A stretch of 13,570 bases of DNA from Bremia lactucae. Its lineage: Eukaryota; Oomycota; Peronosporomycetes; Peronosporales; Peronosporaceae. Made by a program: the position numbers and the translations under genes. The notes under the pieces are model-generated. The model searched no databases. It saw only the letters and a list, made by a program, of their open reading frames with translations, and was not told where the DNA came from. The stretch lies in NCBI RefSeq assembly GCF_004359215.1, contig NC_090623.1:2306860-2320429 (forward strand), in the 5' to 3' direction. Shown here one piece after another: positions 1 through 6,991 of the stretch (positions within the stretch are counted from its first letter, which is position 1; every line of letters starts with the position of its first letter).

Positions 1-782
1 CCGACGGCTTATACCAAGCTGTCGCCGAGGCACTGTTGTAGGATTGCTCCTCAACTAAGGCAATTTAAATTGCCTCTTCCATTGTCGACGGCACCTTTCT
101 GAAAAAAGCCTGTCGCAATGGGCCATGCCGTAGTCCGTTCATAAACGTGGGCACCTTAATGTGCTCCGAAATCGGACCTACGGTAATGGACGCCGACAGC
201 GAGCGCATCCCCTGCACATACTTTGCAGAGATCGCTTCGCCTGTCGCGCTCTAAAGAAGCGCACCTGAAGCAACACTTCGTTGTTTGGCGGCTGGTACAT
301 GGCGTGAATCTCTTCCTTGAAGATCGCCCATGTAGGGAACGCCTTTCTGTCCGCCATAAGCGCCGAGTACGCCACTCTGAGGCCTTACCGCGCTGATGCG
401 ACACGAGGAACAACACCATTCGGCTGTCGTCCTCGATGAGCTGGGCGACACCGCATTGCTCCACGGCTAAAAGCCAATGGACAATCGTGTGCGCCGCAGT
501 TCCATCGAACTTGAGCGGGTCCATCCGAATGGGCCTCGGATTATGCGGCCGGGCAGAGAGCATCTCAACCGTCCTGTTGAGAGCCTCGGTCCGAGCCTGC
601 TCATGCCTCAGCTCATCCTGAGTCTGAGTGACGGACTCCGCCGCAGCATGGCTCTGTGCCTCGGACGCGGCCCTCCGCTGTCCGAGTACGAATGCCTCAA
701 ACTGCTCCAACTGAGCAACATGTTGCTCAGGAGGACTACCCAGGAGCCTGGCCAGGGCTTGCTCACCTAGTCCCTGCGCCAT
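1..782 (-). pseudogene. Ty3/gypsy gag, broken and partial (element A)
   Basis: Capsid-type gag of a Ty3/gypsy retrotransposon, expected to form the cytoplasmic particle that packages element RNA. The first ATG of the open frame is at 782-780; the frame is open upstream to 899 but has no earlier ATG. An N-terminal Ala/Gln/Glu-rich stretch that could form a coiled coil is followed by a capsid core with PLKFDG, a WLLAVE motif, FPTWAIFKEEIHAMYQPPN and LLQVRFFRARQ. Three lesions are visible: a one-base loss after the SEW codons (about 373-376), a second shift near 221-227, and a TAA at 67-65. Downstream of the second shift the frame reads VQGMRSLSAS and MNGLRHGPLRQAFF, typical of the end of the capsid domain. 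The zinc knuckle and pol would lie left of the window. It sits in order behind the LTR and primer site to its right. Family assignment is from recognised motifs. Confidence 0.85.
711..730. repeat. 20-bp perfect palindrome in gag of element A
   Basis: CTGAGCAACATGTTGCTCAG reads the same on both strands. It encodes PEQHVAQ in the gag N-terminal helix region. Confidence 0.6.
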
Positions 783-896
783 TAGCCCTGCCACCTCCCG
801 ATGATGTTTGGAGAGGTGGGGGAAATGAGCCCAATCGATGTTGAGGCTTATCCTCACGTACACACGCAGAGATGCAGCTCGTAGGAAGAATTTGAA

Positions 897-905
897 GTGC
901 TACCA
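897..905 (-). other. Primer-binding site of element A
   Basis: Read on the minus strand this is TGGTAGCAC, two bases after the LTR end (...ACA). The TGG start pairs with a tRNA CCA end, as expected for minus-strand DNA priming. The same nine bases at the same 2-nt spacing follow the LTR end at 12347, which supports both calls. I cannot say which tRNA is used. Confidence 0.65.
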
Positions 906-907
906 AG

Positions 908-1441
908 TGTAGGCGGGCACGTCGTTATGCGGCCATGCTCTACTTAGACACACACCCTAGCACAGCGAGGAAGCGGTTAAACCTGCTTGTCTTGCGTGCA
1001 GTGAGGTAGTTAAGGTGGGCGCCTTAGTGACCTCACCGAACGCACTAAGTACTCTAGTAAAGCGTCGTCACGGGAGCGGCAATCCGTCTCCTCGTGGACA
1101 CCTCCTAAGTAGAAAGTAGTTTTCAGACTGATAATTATTTAATCGCATATAATATAAATACCTATTTCTTCCCAATAAAAAATGTCATCTCTGTAGATAA
1201 CACTAATATGTATAGCGAGCGTATAGTTCTAGATACCTCGCGTAACGGATGACGCTAGGCGTCATCCCTTTTATTGTGAGTGCACCTATGTGCATCACAT
1301 ACACAAGGTTTGGTCACAAATGTGAACCACACCCGAATGGTGGGTCTAATTACTTTTTTTAAGTAATTGACCATCTCATAAAGTATATTAAGTGTACTTA
1401 ACGGGGGCTGTGTAACATTAGGGCAACTTTAGCCCGTTACA
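908..1441 (-). repeat. 5' LTR of Ty3/gypsy element A (534 bp)
   Basis: On the minus strand it starts TGTAACGGGC at 1441 and ends CTACA at 908, so it has TG...CA-type ends and is followed by a primer-binding site and gag. Inside are two perfect inverted repeats: 1247-1267 (arms GGATGACGC, 3-nt loop) and 1348-1368 (arms AATTACTT, 5-nt T loop). The start also contains a TGTAAC...GTTACA inverted pair (1412-1441). It should supply promoter and polyadenylation signals, but I see no clear TATA box or poly(A) site. No second copy is in the window, so the ends are inferred from the terminal motifs and the adjacent primer site. Confidence 0.7.
1247..1267. repeat. Perfect hairpin inside LTR of element A
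   Basis: GGATGACGC and its exact reverse complement are separated by three bases. It lies in the middle of the LTR, where a transcript hairpin or terminator-like element could act; function is inference. Confidence 0.6.
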
Positions 1442-2499
1442 TGTTTCGATTTAATTTATTAGGGGCAAGAGCGGAGTGACTGGCAAGCTGAAGCAGTGAA
1501 AGGTAATACGAGAACCAACGGGGTGAAGTATCAGGTGCTCGAGCTGCCGAGAAAGAAATGGGGTTGCTGAACTAGACTGTAAAAGACATATGCCAACAGA
1601 GTGGCATCATGCAACACCGCTCTGTTTTATATATATATCTAGCTTTACATATCGGGTCACAGTGACCATTTAAGTATTCAAACCAAATTCTTGGTAGCTC
1701 TTGACATTCACCGCACAGCCGAGGGCATGTACTAAACTCTTTGAGCCAGATTCATCCTTTTCGAATCGTCAGCGGGAGCTTTGCTTTTTATCCTGAACAC
1801 GCGTAGATGAACCATTTGGGGGCCTCATCTTAAAGGTCATTTCGTACAGCGTGATGTCAAGGTTAGCCGTCTGAATGAAGTGACTTATAAGACATTGCTG
1901 TTTTTATACTCTTCTGCTTGCCAATAAGTTGGAACGGGATTACAGTAATATAAACTGCAAGGCTTTTTCAACGTATTTATGCTCGAGTGCTCTATTACTC
2001 CATTCTATTAAAGGCAACCTAAAGTAGATGGCACCTACGACACGCAAGCGATAAAGCCGGAGGAGTCATTCACGTGACGAAGAATAGTGATGAAGTACAG
2101 ATTCAGCAGCACATGAATCGACAGCCTGTTCTGTGTAAGCCTATGAAAGATCTCGAAGACTTCGTACGAAAGAAAAAAGAACGATTCAAATCGTACAATA
2201 TTTACTGTCTTTGTGCCACCAGTCCGCCCTGGTGAAAATAGAACGGAGTTAGTAGAGTACAGATCGTAGTCTCAAGAGCGACAGAAAAAAACAAATGGCG
2301 TGCCGGCCTTAATTAGCGTACTCGAGACGAAATTGGAGCCAATGTTGATGCTTGAAAATTGGATCAGAAGACGAAGACTTGACTGAAGTAAGTGACAATC
2401 CACCAAGTCTAAGCGTGCTAGGATAGACGAGGATGTTTTGGCTGGGGGAGCAGTTCTCGCTTTCGGGGTAAGCATTGATAAGGATACTGACATACCGAC
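1442..2499. other. Degenerate spacer, no gene recognised
   Basis: AT-rich DNA with stops in every frame. It probably contains decayed plus-strand copia sequence upstream of the RT remnant at 2500, but I could not recognise a domain. A weak stem (6 bp plus 2 bp beyond a mismatch) followed by T/A-rich sequence lies near 1599-1640. I see no RNA gene or usable promoter. Confidence 0.4.
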
Positions 2500-2745
2500 A
2501 CGTATGGTCACCAAATGATGTCTCGCGACGATGTACCAAAGTAGAATGAAGCACTGAAAAACTAAGCGTCGTACGAATGAGCAAACCCAGACATGGACAC
2601 TACAGTCACGTGATTTAGCTAGTCGCAACATCGGATCTTGATGGACTTCGCCAACTAAAGCGAATAAAAAATGACTTTGTCGTGCGTTACAAGGCACGAT
2701 GTACCGCAGAAGGTTCAAGCAGACGGATGGTGTCTGTAGCGGAGC
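2500..2745 (+). pseudogene. Ty1/copia reverse transcriptase N-terminus, remnant
   Basis: Plus-strand reading, with frameshifts, gives WTL..RDLASRNIGS.W, then a shift, then KNDFVVRYKAR, and in another frame FKQTDGV. This is the order expected for the start of a copia-type RT (W..V.RP....I.S.W..K.N..G...RYKARLVA.G..Q..G.D). At least two stops and two shifts are present, so it cannot encode enzyme. A 148-codon open frame on the opposite strand (2718-2272) matches nothing I know and is treated as a shadow. A second copia RT scrap occurs at 3765; the gypsy RNase H piece between them may be an insertion. Confidence 0.6.
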
Positions 2746-2904
2746 TACCTCGCTCCTAAAGTCAGAGAAAGACTTTCACACTCAGAGAGTCACTTAGTTC
2801 TATTGAACTAATGGGTTTAATAATACAGGGAGTCGTACAAGCTATTAAAGCTTAAGGAATCCTAGTTCAAGGGATTCAGGGGTTTCCTATAGCTCCTTTA
2901 TTAC
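2746..2904. other. Short spacer, nothing recognised
   Basis: Stops in all frames. It joins the copia RT remnant to the gypsy RNase H remnant; the precise junction is not visible. Confidence 0.3.
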
Positions 2905-3270
2905 TTTCATAAATATAGCAAAATTATGCTGAGCAAACTAAACCATTATTTGACCCCCTAAAAAGAACGCAAAATGGTTTTGGTTAAAAGAACAAGATGA
3001 TGCGTTCACATCAGTAAAGCAATCTCTTGTAGAGGCACCGGTCTTGGCATTACCAGACGCGGATAAGCCCTTTATTGTCGTCTGCGCTGCAAGTAATTTT
3101 GCAATCGGCAACGTGCTCATGCAGAAGGATGACGACGGCATTGACCGTGTCATTTCTTATCATTTTCGGCTTATAAAAGCTGCGGAACTGAATTACCCTA
3201 TGCATGTTAAAGAGCTACTTTTAAAAATATATGCTCCTGTCAAGTTTCATGTGCACCTGTTGTGCACCTA
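2905..3270 (+). pseudogene. Ty3/gypsy RT thumb and RNase H, remnant with catalytic Asp lost
   Basis: Plus-strand piece of pol. The thumb end reads QNYAEQTKPLFDPLK, then a one-base loss near 2972 shifts the frame to WFWLKEQDDAFTSVKQSL. RNase H follows: EAPVLALPDADKPFIVVC, AIGNVLMQKDDDG and AAELNYPMHVKELL. In active copies the first catalytic residue is the D of VVCDAS. Here it is Ala (GCT at 3086-3088), one base away from GAT. The Glu in KELL is kept. The frame ends at a stop soon after VHLLCT, before the TDH motif. Few short inverted repeats occur here, unlike the pol at 8622-11580, so it is probably another family or an older copy. Confidence 0.8.
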
Positions 3271-3442
3271 ACCATTGGCAACTAGTGCCCAAGAGTATAT
3301 ACCTTATAAAGGCTGCTATCTGTTACAGATCAATGCGCAAGCCTTAGGAAGGCACTTAACGCTTTAAGATCAAAAGGGGAACTGCAGTTTATCTAATTTA
3401 TATATCTAAAACCTTTCTATAGTAAATAAAAAATAGATTTTG

Positions 3443-3466
3443 GCCGCCAGATTTATATCTGGCGGC
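3443..3466. repeat. Perfect inverted repeat, 10-bp GC-rich arms
   Basis: Arms GCCGCCAGAT and its exact complement around a TTAT loop, in an otherwise AT-rich setting. A second one lies 14 bases downstream. Confidence 0.6.
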
Positions 3467-3479
3467 GACCACATTTGTT

Positions 3480-3498
3480 ATCCCATAATAAATGGGAT
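3480..3498. repeat. Perfect inverted repeat, 7-bp arms
   Basis: ATCCCAT, a five-base AATAA loop, then ATGGGAT. It is paired in tandem with the hairpin just upstream. Confidence 0.5.
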
Positions 3499-3764
3499 TT
3501 AAGTAACTAACTTTTTTAAAATTAGATAAAAGGGTAATTTTACCTATAAAGTAAATGTACCACAACAACGGTTCTCCAACCGATGTATGCCCCATTACAG
3601 TGTCGACCTCTACAAGTCTGATTTCCCGGACGCCAACTTGAACTCGATCCTCTATCAAGCTGGACGACAACACAATTTTTTTTAATAGTGTGGTGACGAC
3701 CAGTGTCTGCATTGGAGTTCCGCTAAGTGTCGTATGCAGCACTCATAAGATGCTTCTGTCAGCC

Positions 3765-3890
3765 TGAAAAGTCTATATACGGATTGAACCAAGCAGCAAG
3801 CGCCTGGACCTACACTGATTACTCTGAAGGTGGGGCGCATCGATTACGTCATATACACTGACGTGAAGAAGAAGATTACAGGTAACTAAG
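3765..3890 (+). pseudogene. Ty1/copia reverse transcriptase scrap (LYGLxQA motif)
   Basis: Plus-strand codons read SLYGLNQAASAW, matching the conserved SLYGLKQAxRxW motif of copia-type RT palm domains. A frame change leads to HTLITLKVGRIDYVIYTD, where active copies have a ...LGF..S..D.CVYV block. Only about 40 residues are recognisable. With the RT start at 2500-2745 on the same strand, it could be the downstream part of the same copia pol, split by the gypsy piece and 0.5 kb of unrecognised DNA. Confidence 0.55.
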
Positions 3891-4004
3891 ACGTCTTAGC
3901 TACCAAAATTTTTAAGGCTTAAGAATTTAGAAAAATAAAATCTGTATTAATAAATTAATTTCCTACGTAACGATCTTCTATCTACTACGGAGTTAATAAC
4001 TAAC
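3891..4004. other. AT-rich spacer
   Basis: No gene or domain is recognised. It ends directly at the TGTAAC terminus of the LTR at 4005. The five bases before that LTR (ctaac) do not match those after it, so no target duplication is visible. Confidence 0.3.
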
Positions 4005-4264
4005 TGTAACGGGGCACTACTGACTTGTACTGCTTCAGTACAAGTCTACTTCGCACTGCCTCAGTGCGAGTGGTGCCTCACGTCACTTCACGTACACTAG
4101 TACGTGCAAACTCCCTTTGAAACACTTACTTTAAGGAGGGTTATTTAAAAATTGTATTAATTAATTAAGTTCTTCTGTTCTATCTACTTAATACGAGCCT
4201 AATTATAAACTAATACAAAACATGTAATAAAACCCCTATATGTCTTTCTCTTTGCGCGCGTCCA
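4005..4264 (-). repeat. Solo LTR of gypsy family B, inverted copy
   Basis: Same repeat as 4438-4710 in opposite orientation. About 105 bp at the 4005 end agree at roughly nine bases in ten; the middle has diverged and the far end agrees less well. The orientation is set by the copy at 12210-12347, where this conserved end is followed by a primer-binding site, so it is the LTR 3' end. No primer site or polypurine tract flanks this copy, which fits a solo LTR. It carries three consecutive perfect hairpins (4022-4046, 4051-4069, 4089-4106). Confidence 0.7.
4022..4106. repeat. Cluster of three perfect hairpins at LTR end
   Basis: Arms GACTTGTACTG with a 3-nt loop (4022-4046), TCGCACTG with a 3-nt loop (4051-4069) and CACGTAC with a 4-nt loop (4089-4106). 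The first is kept without change in both other LTR copies (4670-4694 and 12306-12330). The second is degraded in the 4438 copy. The arrangement lies at the R/U5 side of the LTR; a role in 3' end formation or RNA structure is inference. Confidence 0.65.
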
Positions 4265-4265
4265 G

Positions 4266-4437
4266 TGTAACGGGTGTATCGTTACATGAAATTAACACTT
4301 AAAGTTTTTAATTAATATATTACCTAAACGGTAGATAATATCTGGAGAATATTACTTTTCTATATAGTAATGCTCGGAAATCTTATCCATAAATAGGTAC
4401 AAGCCGTTATATCTATTTATCCCTTAGACTAATCAGC
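4266..4437 (+). repeat. Ty1/copia-type LTR, first copy, upstream part
   Basis: Starts TGTAACGGGTGTATCGTTACA, itself an inverted repeat (TGTAACG...CGTTACA). It aligns over about 150 bp with 5347-5500, including TTAATTAATATATT and GGTAGATAATAT. The copy is interrupted at 4438 by a gypsy LTR; sequence matching the next part of the second copy (aggtgtccctc, TAACTTA) resumes at about 4745. The copia label rests on position before a copia-style polypurine tract in the second copy and on impression, so the superfamily is less certain than the repeat. Confidence 0.6.
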
Positions 4438-4710
4438 TGTAAACGTAAACAAAGAGAGAGAGACAAATAAGATTTTAATTGCATGTTTAGTATTAGTTTA
4501 TAATTAAGTTAGCAATAACAGATAGAAAGAAGAAGAAACTTAATTATATTATTACAGTTTTCATTGAAATCTCGTTAAGCTAGTTACCTTAAGAGAAGTC
4601 TTCCTCTGCACGTACTAGTGTACGTGAAGTGACGTAAGGCACCACTCACAACTGAAGCAGTGCGAAGTGGACTTGTACTGAAGCAGTACAAGTCGTAGTG
4701 CCCCGTTACA
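4438..4710 (+). repeat. Solo LTR of gypsy family B inserted in copia LTR
   Basis: Begins TGTAAACG and ends GCCCCGTTACA. It repeats 4005-4264 in the opposite orientation, and its last 170 bases match 12210-12347. It keeps the 11-bp-arm hairpin (4670-4694). The bases after 4710 are not a primer-binding site, so it reads as a solo LTR. It splits the copia-type LTR of 4266, so it is the younger insertion. A perfect short target duplication is not evident; the six bases TATATC occur at 4408-4413 and 4739-4744, but that would place the insertion edges outside the LTR. Confidence 0.7.
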
Positions 4711-4849
4711 TCTAGCGCTGACTGGACCGCTAACAAAGTATATCCAGGTGTCCCTCTGATAACTTATTTCCTCATAGCTTTTAACCTTACGTAACTTATC
4801 GGGTATTGGCTTCACCATTACCATTCTATGGTGTCTAACTTATAAGTAA
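4711..4849 (+). repeat. Continuation of interrupted copia LTR
   Basis: The segment at about 4745-4766 (aggtgtccctc followed by TAACTTA) matches 5490-5512 of the second LTR copy. Beyond that the two copies diverge; TAACTTA recurs in both. Confidence 0.45.
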
Positions 4850-5240
4850 TAACCAATAAGATTTGAAGAGTATAAAAGTTACCCGATGAAGAAAATTTAT
4901 TACTAAGCACATTACTAAGCTAGTGGAACCAGAGATCCAAGGTAAGTTGCATATTGGCTGCTGTACGTATGGAAATTTGATGGTCCCAGATGCGTCTATG
5001 TAAGGCCCTATAATTTTTTTTGACAGATCGAGAAGTGTGGAAATTAAAGCTAAGGAGTTAAGCTTTTCATGCTTGATGACCTGAACTTCTATCACATGCT
5101 CTAGTTCCTAATTCTCATTCTCTTCCTCCTATTCTGCCTGCTGAACCACTGCAATGATTTCCTCATCATCCAGCTCCTCGTGCGCCACCTTCTCCTCATC
5201 TAGATTCAATAAATACTTAATTGCCACAGCATGCGATAGA
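4850..5240 (-). pseudogene. Tigger/pogo transposase C-terminal tail, remnant
   Basis: Minus-strand reading from about 5235 gives HAVAIKYLLNLDEEKVAHEELDDEEI, a stop in an acidic E-rich run, then HEKLNSLALISTLLDLS. An acidic, Glu-rich tail with a final short helix is typical of the end of CENP-B/Tigger-like transposases after the DDE domain. The transposase fragment at 8621-7858 stops just before such a tail (…EQGIELELH), so this piece could be its missing end or come from another copy. The reading after 4990 (GPYIDASGTIKF) is not recognised. Confidence 0.5.
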
Positions 5241-5334
5241 ATTAAAAATGATGGGTTCTGACCGATCAACATCGTTTTTAATTTGGTCTTATAGTGACCA
5301 CTCTACCCAATGACAGTCAGATTGATTGTCGTTT

Positions 5335-5343
5335 AAGGGAGGA
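5335..5343 (+). other. Polypurine tract before copia LTR
   Basis: AAGGGAGGA lies 3 bases before the LTR start at 5347. Such tracts prime plus-strand DNA synthesis and mark a 3' LTR, so the copy at 5347 is the 3' LTR and the copy at 4266 could be the 5' LTR of the same decayed element. Confidence 0.5.
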
Positions 5344-5346
5344 TGA

Positions 5347-5560
5347 TGCAACGGGGTGTATCGTTACATGAAATTAAAAGTTAAAGGTTGTTAATTAATA
5401 TATTTTCTTAAAGGTAGATAATATTTAAAGAATCTTTCTTTACATGGTAATATTCTAAAAGCTTATCCATTGGTAGATATAGACCATTATACAGGTGTCC
5501 CTCAGGTAACTTATAGCCACTGTGGAGGGTGAAAGCATAAGTTATCTGAGGTTATGAGTT
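5347..5560 (+). repeat. Ty1/copia-type LTR, second copy
   Basis: Starts TGCAACGGGGTGTATCG (one change from TGTAAC) and aligns with 4266 onward. It contains a long stem at about 5507-5552 (CCTCAGGTAACTTAT with ATAAGTTATCTGAGG, one wobble). The 3' end is not clear because the other copy diverges; about 5560 is an estimate. Differences from the first copy are many, so the insertion is old. Confidence 0.55.
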
Positions 5561-5646
5561 ACGTGAGGAAAAAAATTATTGACTGAACCTCACTTTGCTG
5601 ACTGCTCTATACGGTTTTATCCCTCCTGCTTTCGCGTACGAACTTT

Positions 5647-5697
5647 ATGACCCAGACGCGCCTCGCCAATGCGCAATTACTTCAAGTCTGCGTGAAG
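5647..5697 (+). pseudogene. Tigger/pogo transposase, first codons (plus strand)
   Basis: ATG at 5647 opens MTQTRLANAQLLQVCVK, the first helix expected of the psq-type N-terminal DNA-binding domain (…RLTN.QR..VC.KA…SPQMSQ…). At 5697 the homology stops and the next bases (5698 onward) are the antisense of a later part of the same protein. The missing continuation PKSQSPQMSQSALASWA is on the minus strand starting at 6080, and joining 5697 to 6080 keeps the reading frame. This is the strongest evidence for an inversion of 5698-6080. Confidence 0.7.
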
Positions 5698-6080
5698 CCA
5701 CTTTCACCATGAATTCGGATGCAACGAAGTTTGTTTCGCTGCTGGAATCTCTGAAGCCATCCATTGGAAAACTTGTCAGCATCCTCAGCCAACCCCACGT
5801 GGTCAGCAAAGTACTTAGCCATAAACCTTAATAATCTCCCCCCGTAAAGGCAATGTTTTTCGCCTGGCACAAAGCACTCAAGTTGCCAGGGCTTCTTCGA
5901 GTTGAGGATGTGTGCGACACGATGACGCTTGGCAGCGAGGTCAATCACTGTCATGAATTCTAGCTCCTTGCACTTCTTTGAGATGCCGCTGATACCAGCC
6001 TGCGTAATGCTCTTACTGAAATGGGCTGTAGCCCACGATGCTAGGGCACTCTGGCTCATTTGTGGGCTCTGTGATTTGGG
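5698..6080 (-). pseudogene. Tigger/pogo transposase DNA-binding region (inverted block)
   Basis: Minus-strand codons from 6080 give the rest of the psq helix-turn-helix (MSQSALASWATAHF, SITQAGISGI.KK.KELE), a linker with AAKRHRV, and a CENP-B-type helix-turn-helix ending KFSNGWLQRFQQRNKLRCIRIHGESG at 5698. These two domains bind the terminal repeats in Tigger/pogo transposases. The linker where active copies have a hydrophobic W/F-rich segment looks altered but stays open. The frame is open throughout, but the protein start lies on the other strand (5647) and the catalytic part is at 8621-7858. The left edge falls within GESG, just where the 8621 fragment takes over (DQEAM). Confidence 0.75.
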
Positions 6081-6855
6081 CCTACTACCCAAGTTCATTG
6101 GACCTTTCCGTGTACTGAATCGCATTGGCAATGCGTGCACAATAGAATTGTCACCTAGAATGCAAACGCATCTTACGTCTTACGTTAATCGGCTCCGCCC
6201 ATACCATCAGTACGCGGTTTCTTCTGAGGACGGATCTGAGCATTCTTTTAAAGAATCCCGAAAAGATTTTTGTGGCCACGAACCAGATTCTCATGCCGGG
6301 TCGATAGATCCTCGAAACTGCGATGAGAGGAAGACAATTTATCACGAATAGCGTGATAATTCCGTTTGTACTCCAACATGGAGTACGCACTCTTCGAACG
6401 GTCTTCCAACCGGTCGATATGGTGAGCCTGCACCATCTGCTGTGACAAGCGACGCTTACCGCGCTCGTGATGAAGTCCTCCCTCCCAATCATGGAGGAAG
6501 CGATCAAGTTTGTCAACCTTCGACTCAAGACTCGACACATGGGTCTGATCTAATTTTCCCTCCTCCGCCACAACCATTGGTGGATTCCCGTGGTGGTCAA
6601 CGTTTCCTAGTGGAACGCATTCAAAACCACCGTGATAGGAAGGGGCAGCGAACGAGTAATCATGTTCGCTGGCGCGGGTATCCACCTTCACATGACAGCC
6701 AAGAGCCTTATTCCCAGCAGGTTGTTGACGCTGAGGGCGTCGTCTGTCAGTATGACGAGACCCATCCGATGGTTCAGAAGGCCCATCGGAAAACACGCGC
6801 CCCTGGCGCATGTAAACCGATTGCAAAACGTCAATCGCATCGCGCATCTCGATAG
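6081..6855 (+). pseudogene. Ty3/gypsy pol 3' end: integrase C-terminus and chromodomain
   Basis: Begins inside the integrase GPF/Y domain (LLPKFIGPFRVLNRIGNACTIEL), followed by LTSYVNRLRPYHQY, a Ser/Pro-rich linker and a chromodomain at 6604-6771 (FLVERIQNHRD, VRWRGYPPSHDS, QYDETHPM). Chromodomains of this class steer integration to marked chromatin. The W expected in the DSWEP position is Q here; the W of VRWRGY is kept. A single TAG (6349-6351) interrupts an otherwise open 775-base frame. Upstream integrase is missing on this strand; it ends on the minus strand at 8622 at the same point of the protein (KL|LPKF). This 3' end was therefore probably inverted away from its own pol. Confidence 0.85.
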
Positions 6856-6991
6856 GCATGCGAGCCCTTCCCCAGGGCGAAGAAAGCAAATAGACATCCC
6901 TTTTTACACGTTTCGTGTTGCCAACACAACACGGACAAGGATCACCCCATGTGAGGCATGAAGGTCCTGCCTCACGTGATAACCGATGCAA
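6248..6991 (-). CDS. Long antisense ORF overlapping chromodomain, function unknown
   Basis: A minus-strand frame is open for 247 codons (the first codon is TTG, not ATG). It covers the entire chromodomain in antisense. It reads like a coherent protein: a C-P-C-C cluster, RVKRDVYLLSSPWGRARMP, an Arg-rich stretch, then a charged C-terminal part (LESKVDKLDRFLHDWE, HHIDRLEDRSKS, EYKRNYHAIRDKL, SFEDLSTRHENLV) with coiled-coil-like composition. The sense chromodomain frame has a stop where this frame does not. Related broken frames continue upstream to 7857. Plant Tat-lineage gypsy elements are known to carry antisense ORFs 3' of pol; whether this is one is inference. It could also be a by-product of the many palindromes here. 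Confidence 0.4.
   Translation of the reverse strand: MHRLSREAGPSCLTWGDPCPCCVGNTKRVKRDVYLLSSPWGRARMPIEMRDAIDVLQSVYMRQGRVFSDGPSEPSDGSRHTDRRRPQRQQPAGNKALGCHVKVDTRASEHDYSFAAPSYHGGFECVPLGNVDHHGNPPMVVAEEGKLDQTHVSSLESKVDKLDRFLHDWEGGLHHERGKRRLSQQMVQAHHIDRLEDRSKSAYSMLEYKRNYHAIRDKLSSSHRSFEDLSTRHENLVRGHKNLFGIL

Larger units (their letters stand above)
3271..3764. other. Degenerate spacer with two perfect hairpins
   Basis: No domain recognised on either strand. A minus-strand open frame of 114 codons (3742-3398) shows no motif I trust. Two close perfect inverted repeats (3443-3466 and 3480-3498) suggest an LTR or other structured repeat fragment, but I find no TG...CA ends to define it. Confidence 0.35.

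Noticed and set aside
1599..1640. Hairpin plus T-rich run resembling a bacterial terminator
   Set aside because: The setting is eukaryotic transposon DNA and the stem is imperfect.
2272..2718. 148-codon minus-strand open frame
   Set aside because: It is antisense to recognisable copia RT codons and shows no domain; treated as a shadow.
3398..3742. Minus-strand frame with EVDTVMG, reminiscent of an IS30-type transposase motif
   Set aside because: Only a short chance-level match; no flanking catalytic residues or helix-turn-helix.
4433..4715. Five-base target duplication for the LTR at 4438-4710
   Set aside because: The flanks tcagc and tctag do not match well enough.
4615..4824. 69-codon minus-strand open frame
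   Set aside because: Lies within an LTR and its flank; no protein similarity recognised.
5929..6351. 140-codon plus-strand open frame as one gene
   Set aside because: It is a chimera: the first 150 bases are antisense to Tigger and only the part after 6081 is gypsy pol.
6632..6961. Plus-strand 109-codon frame
   Set aside because: Alternate frame of the chromodomain region, without recognisable content.
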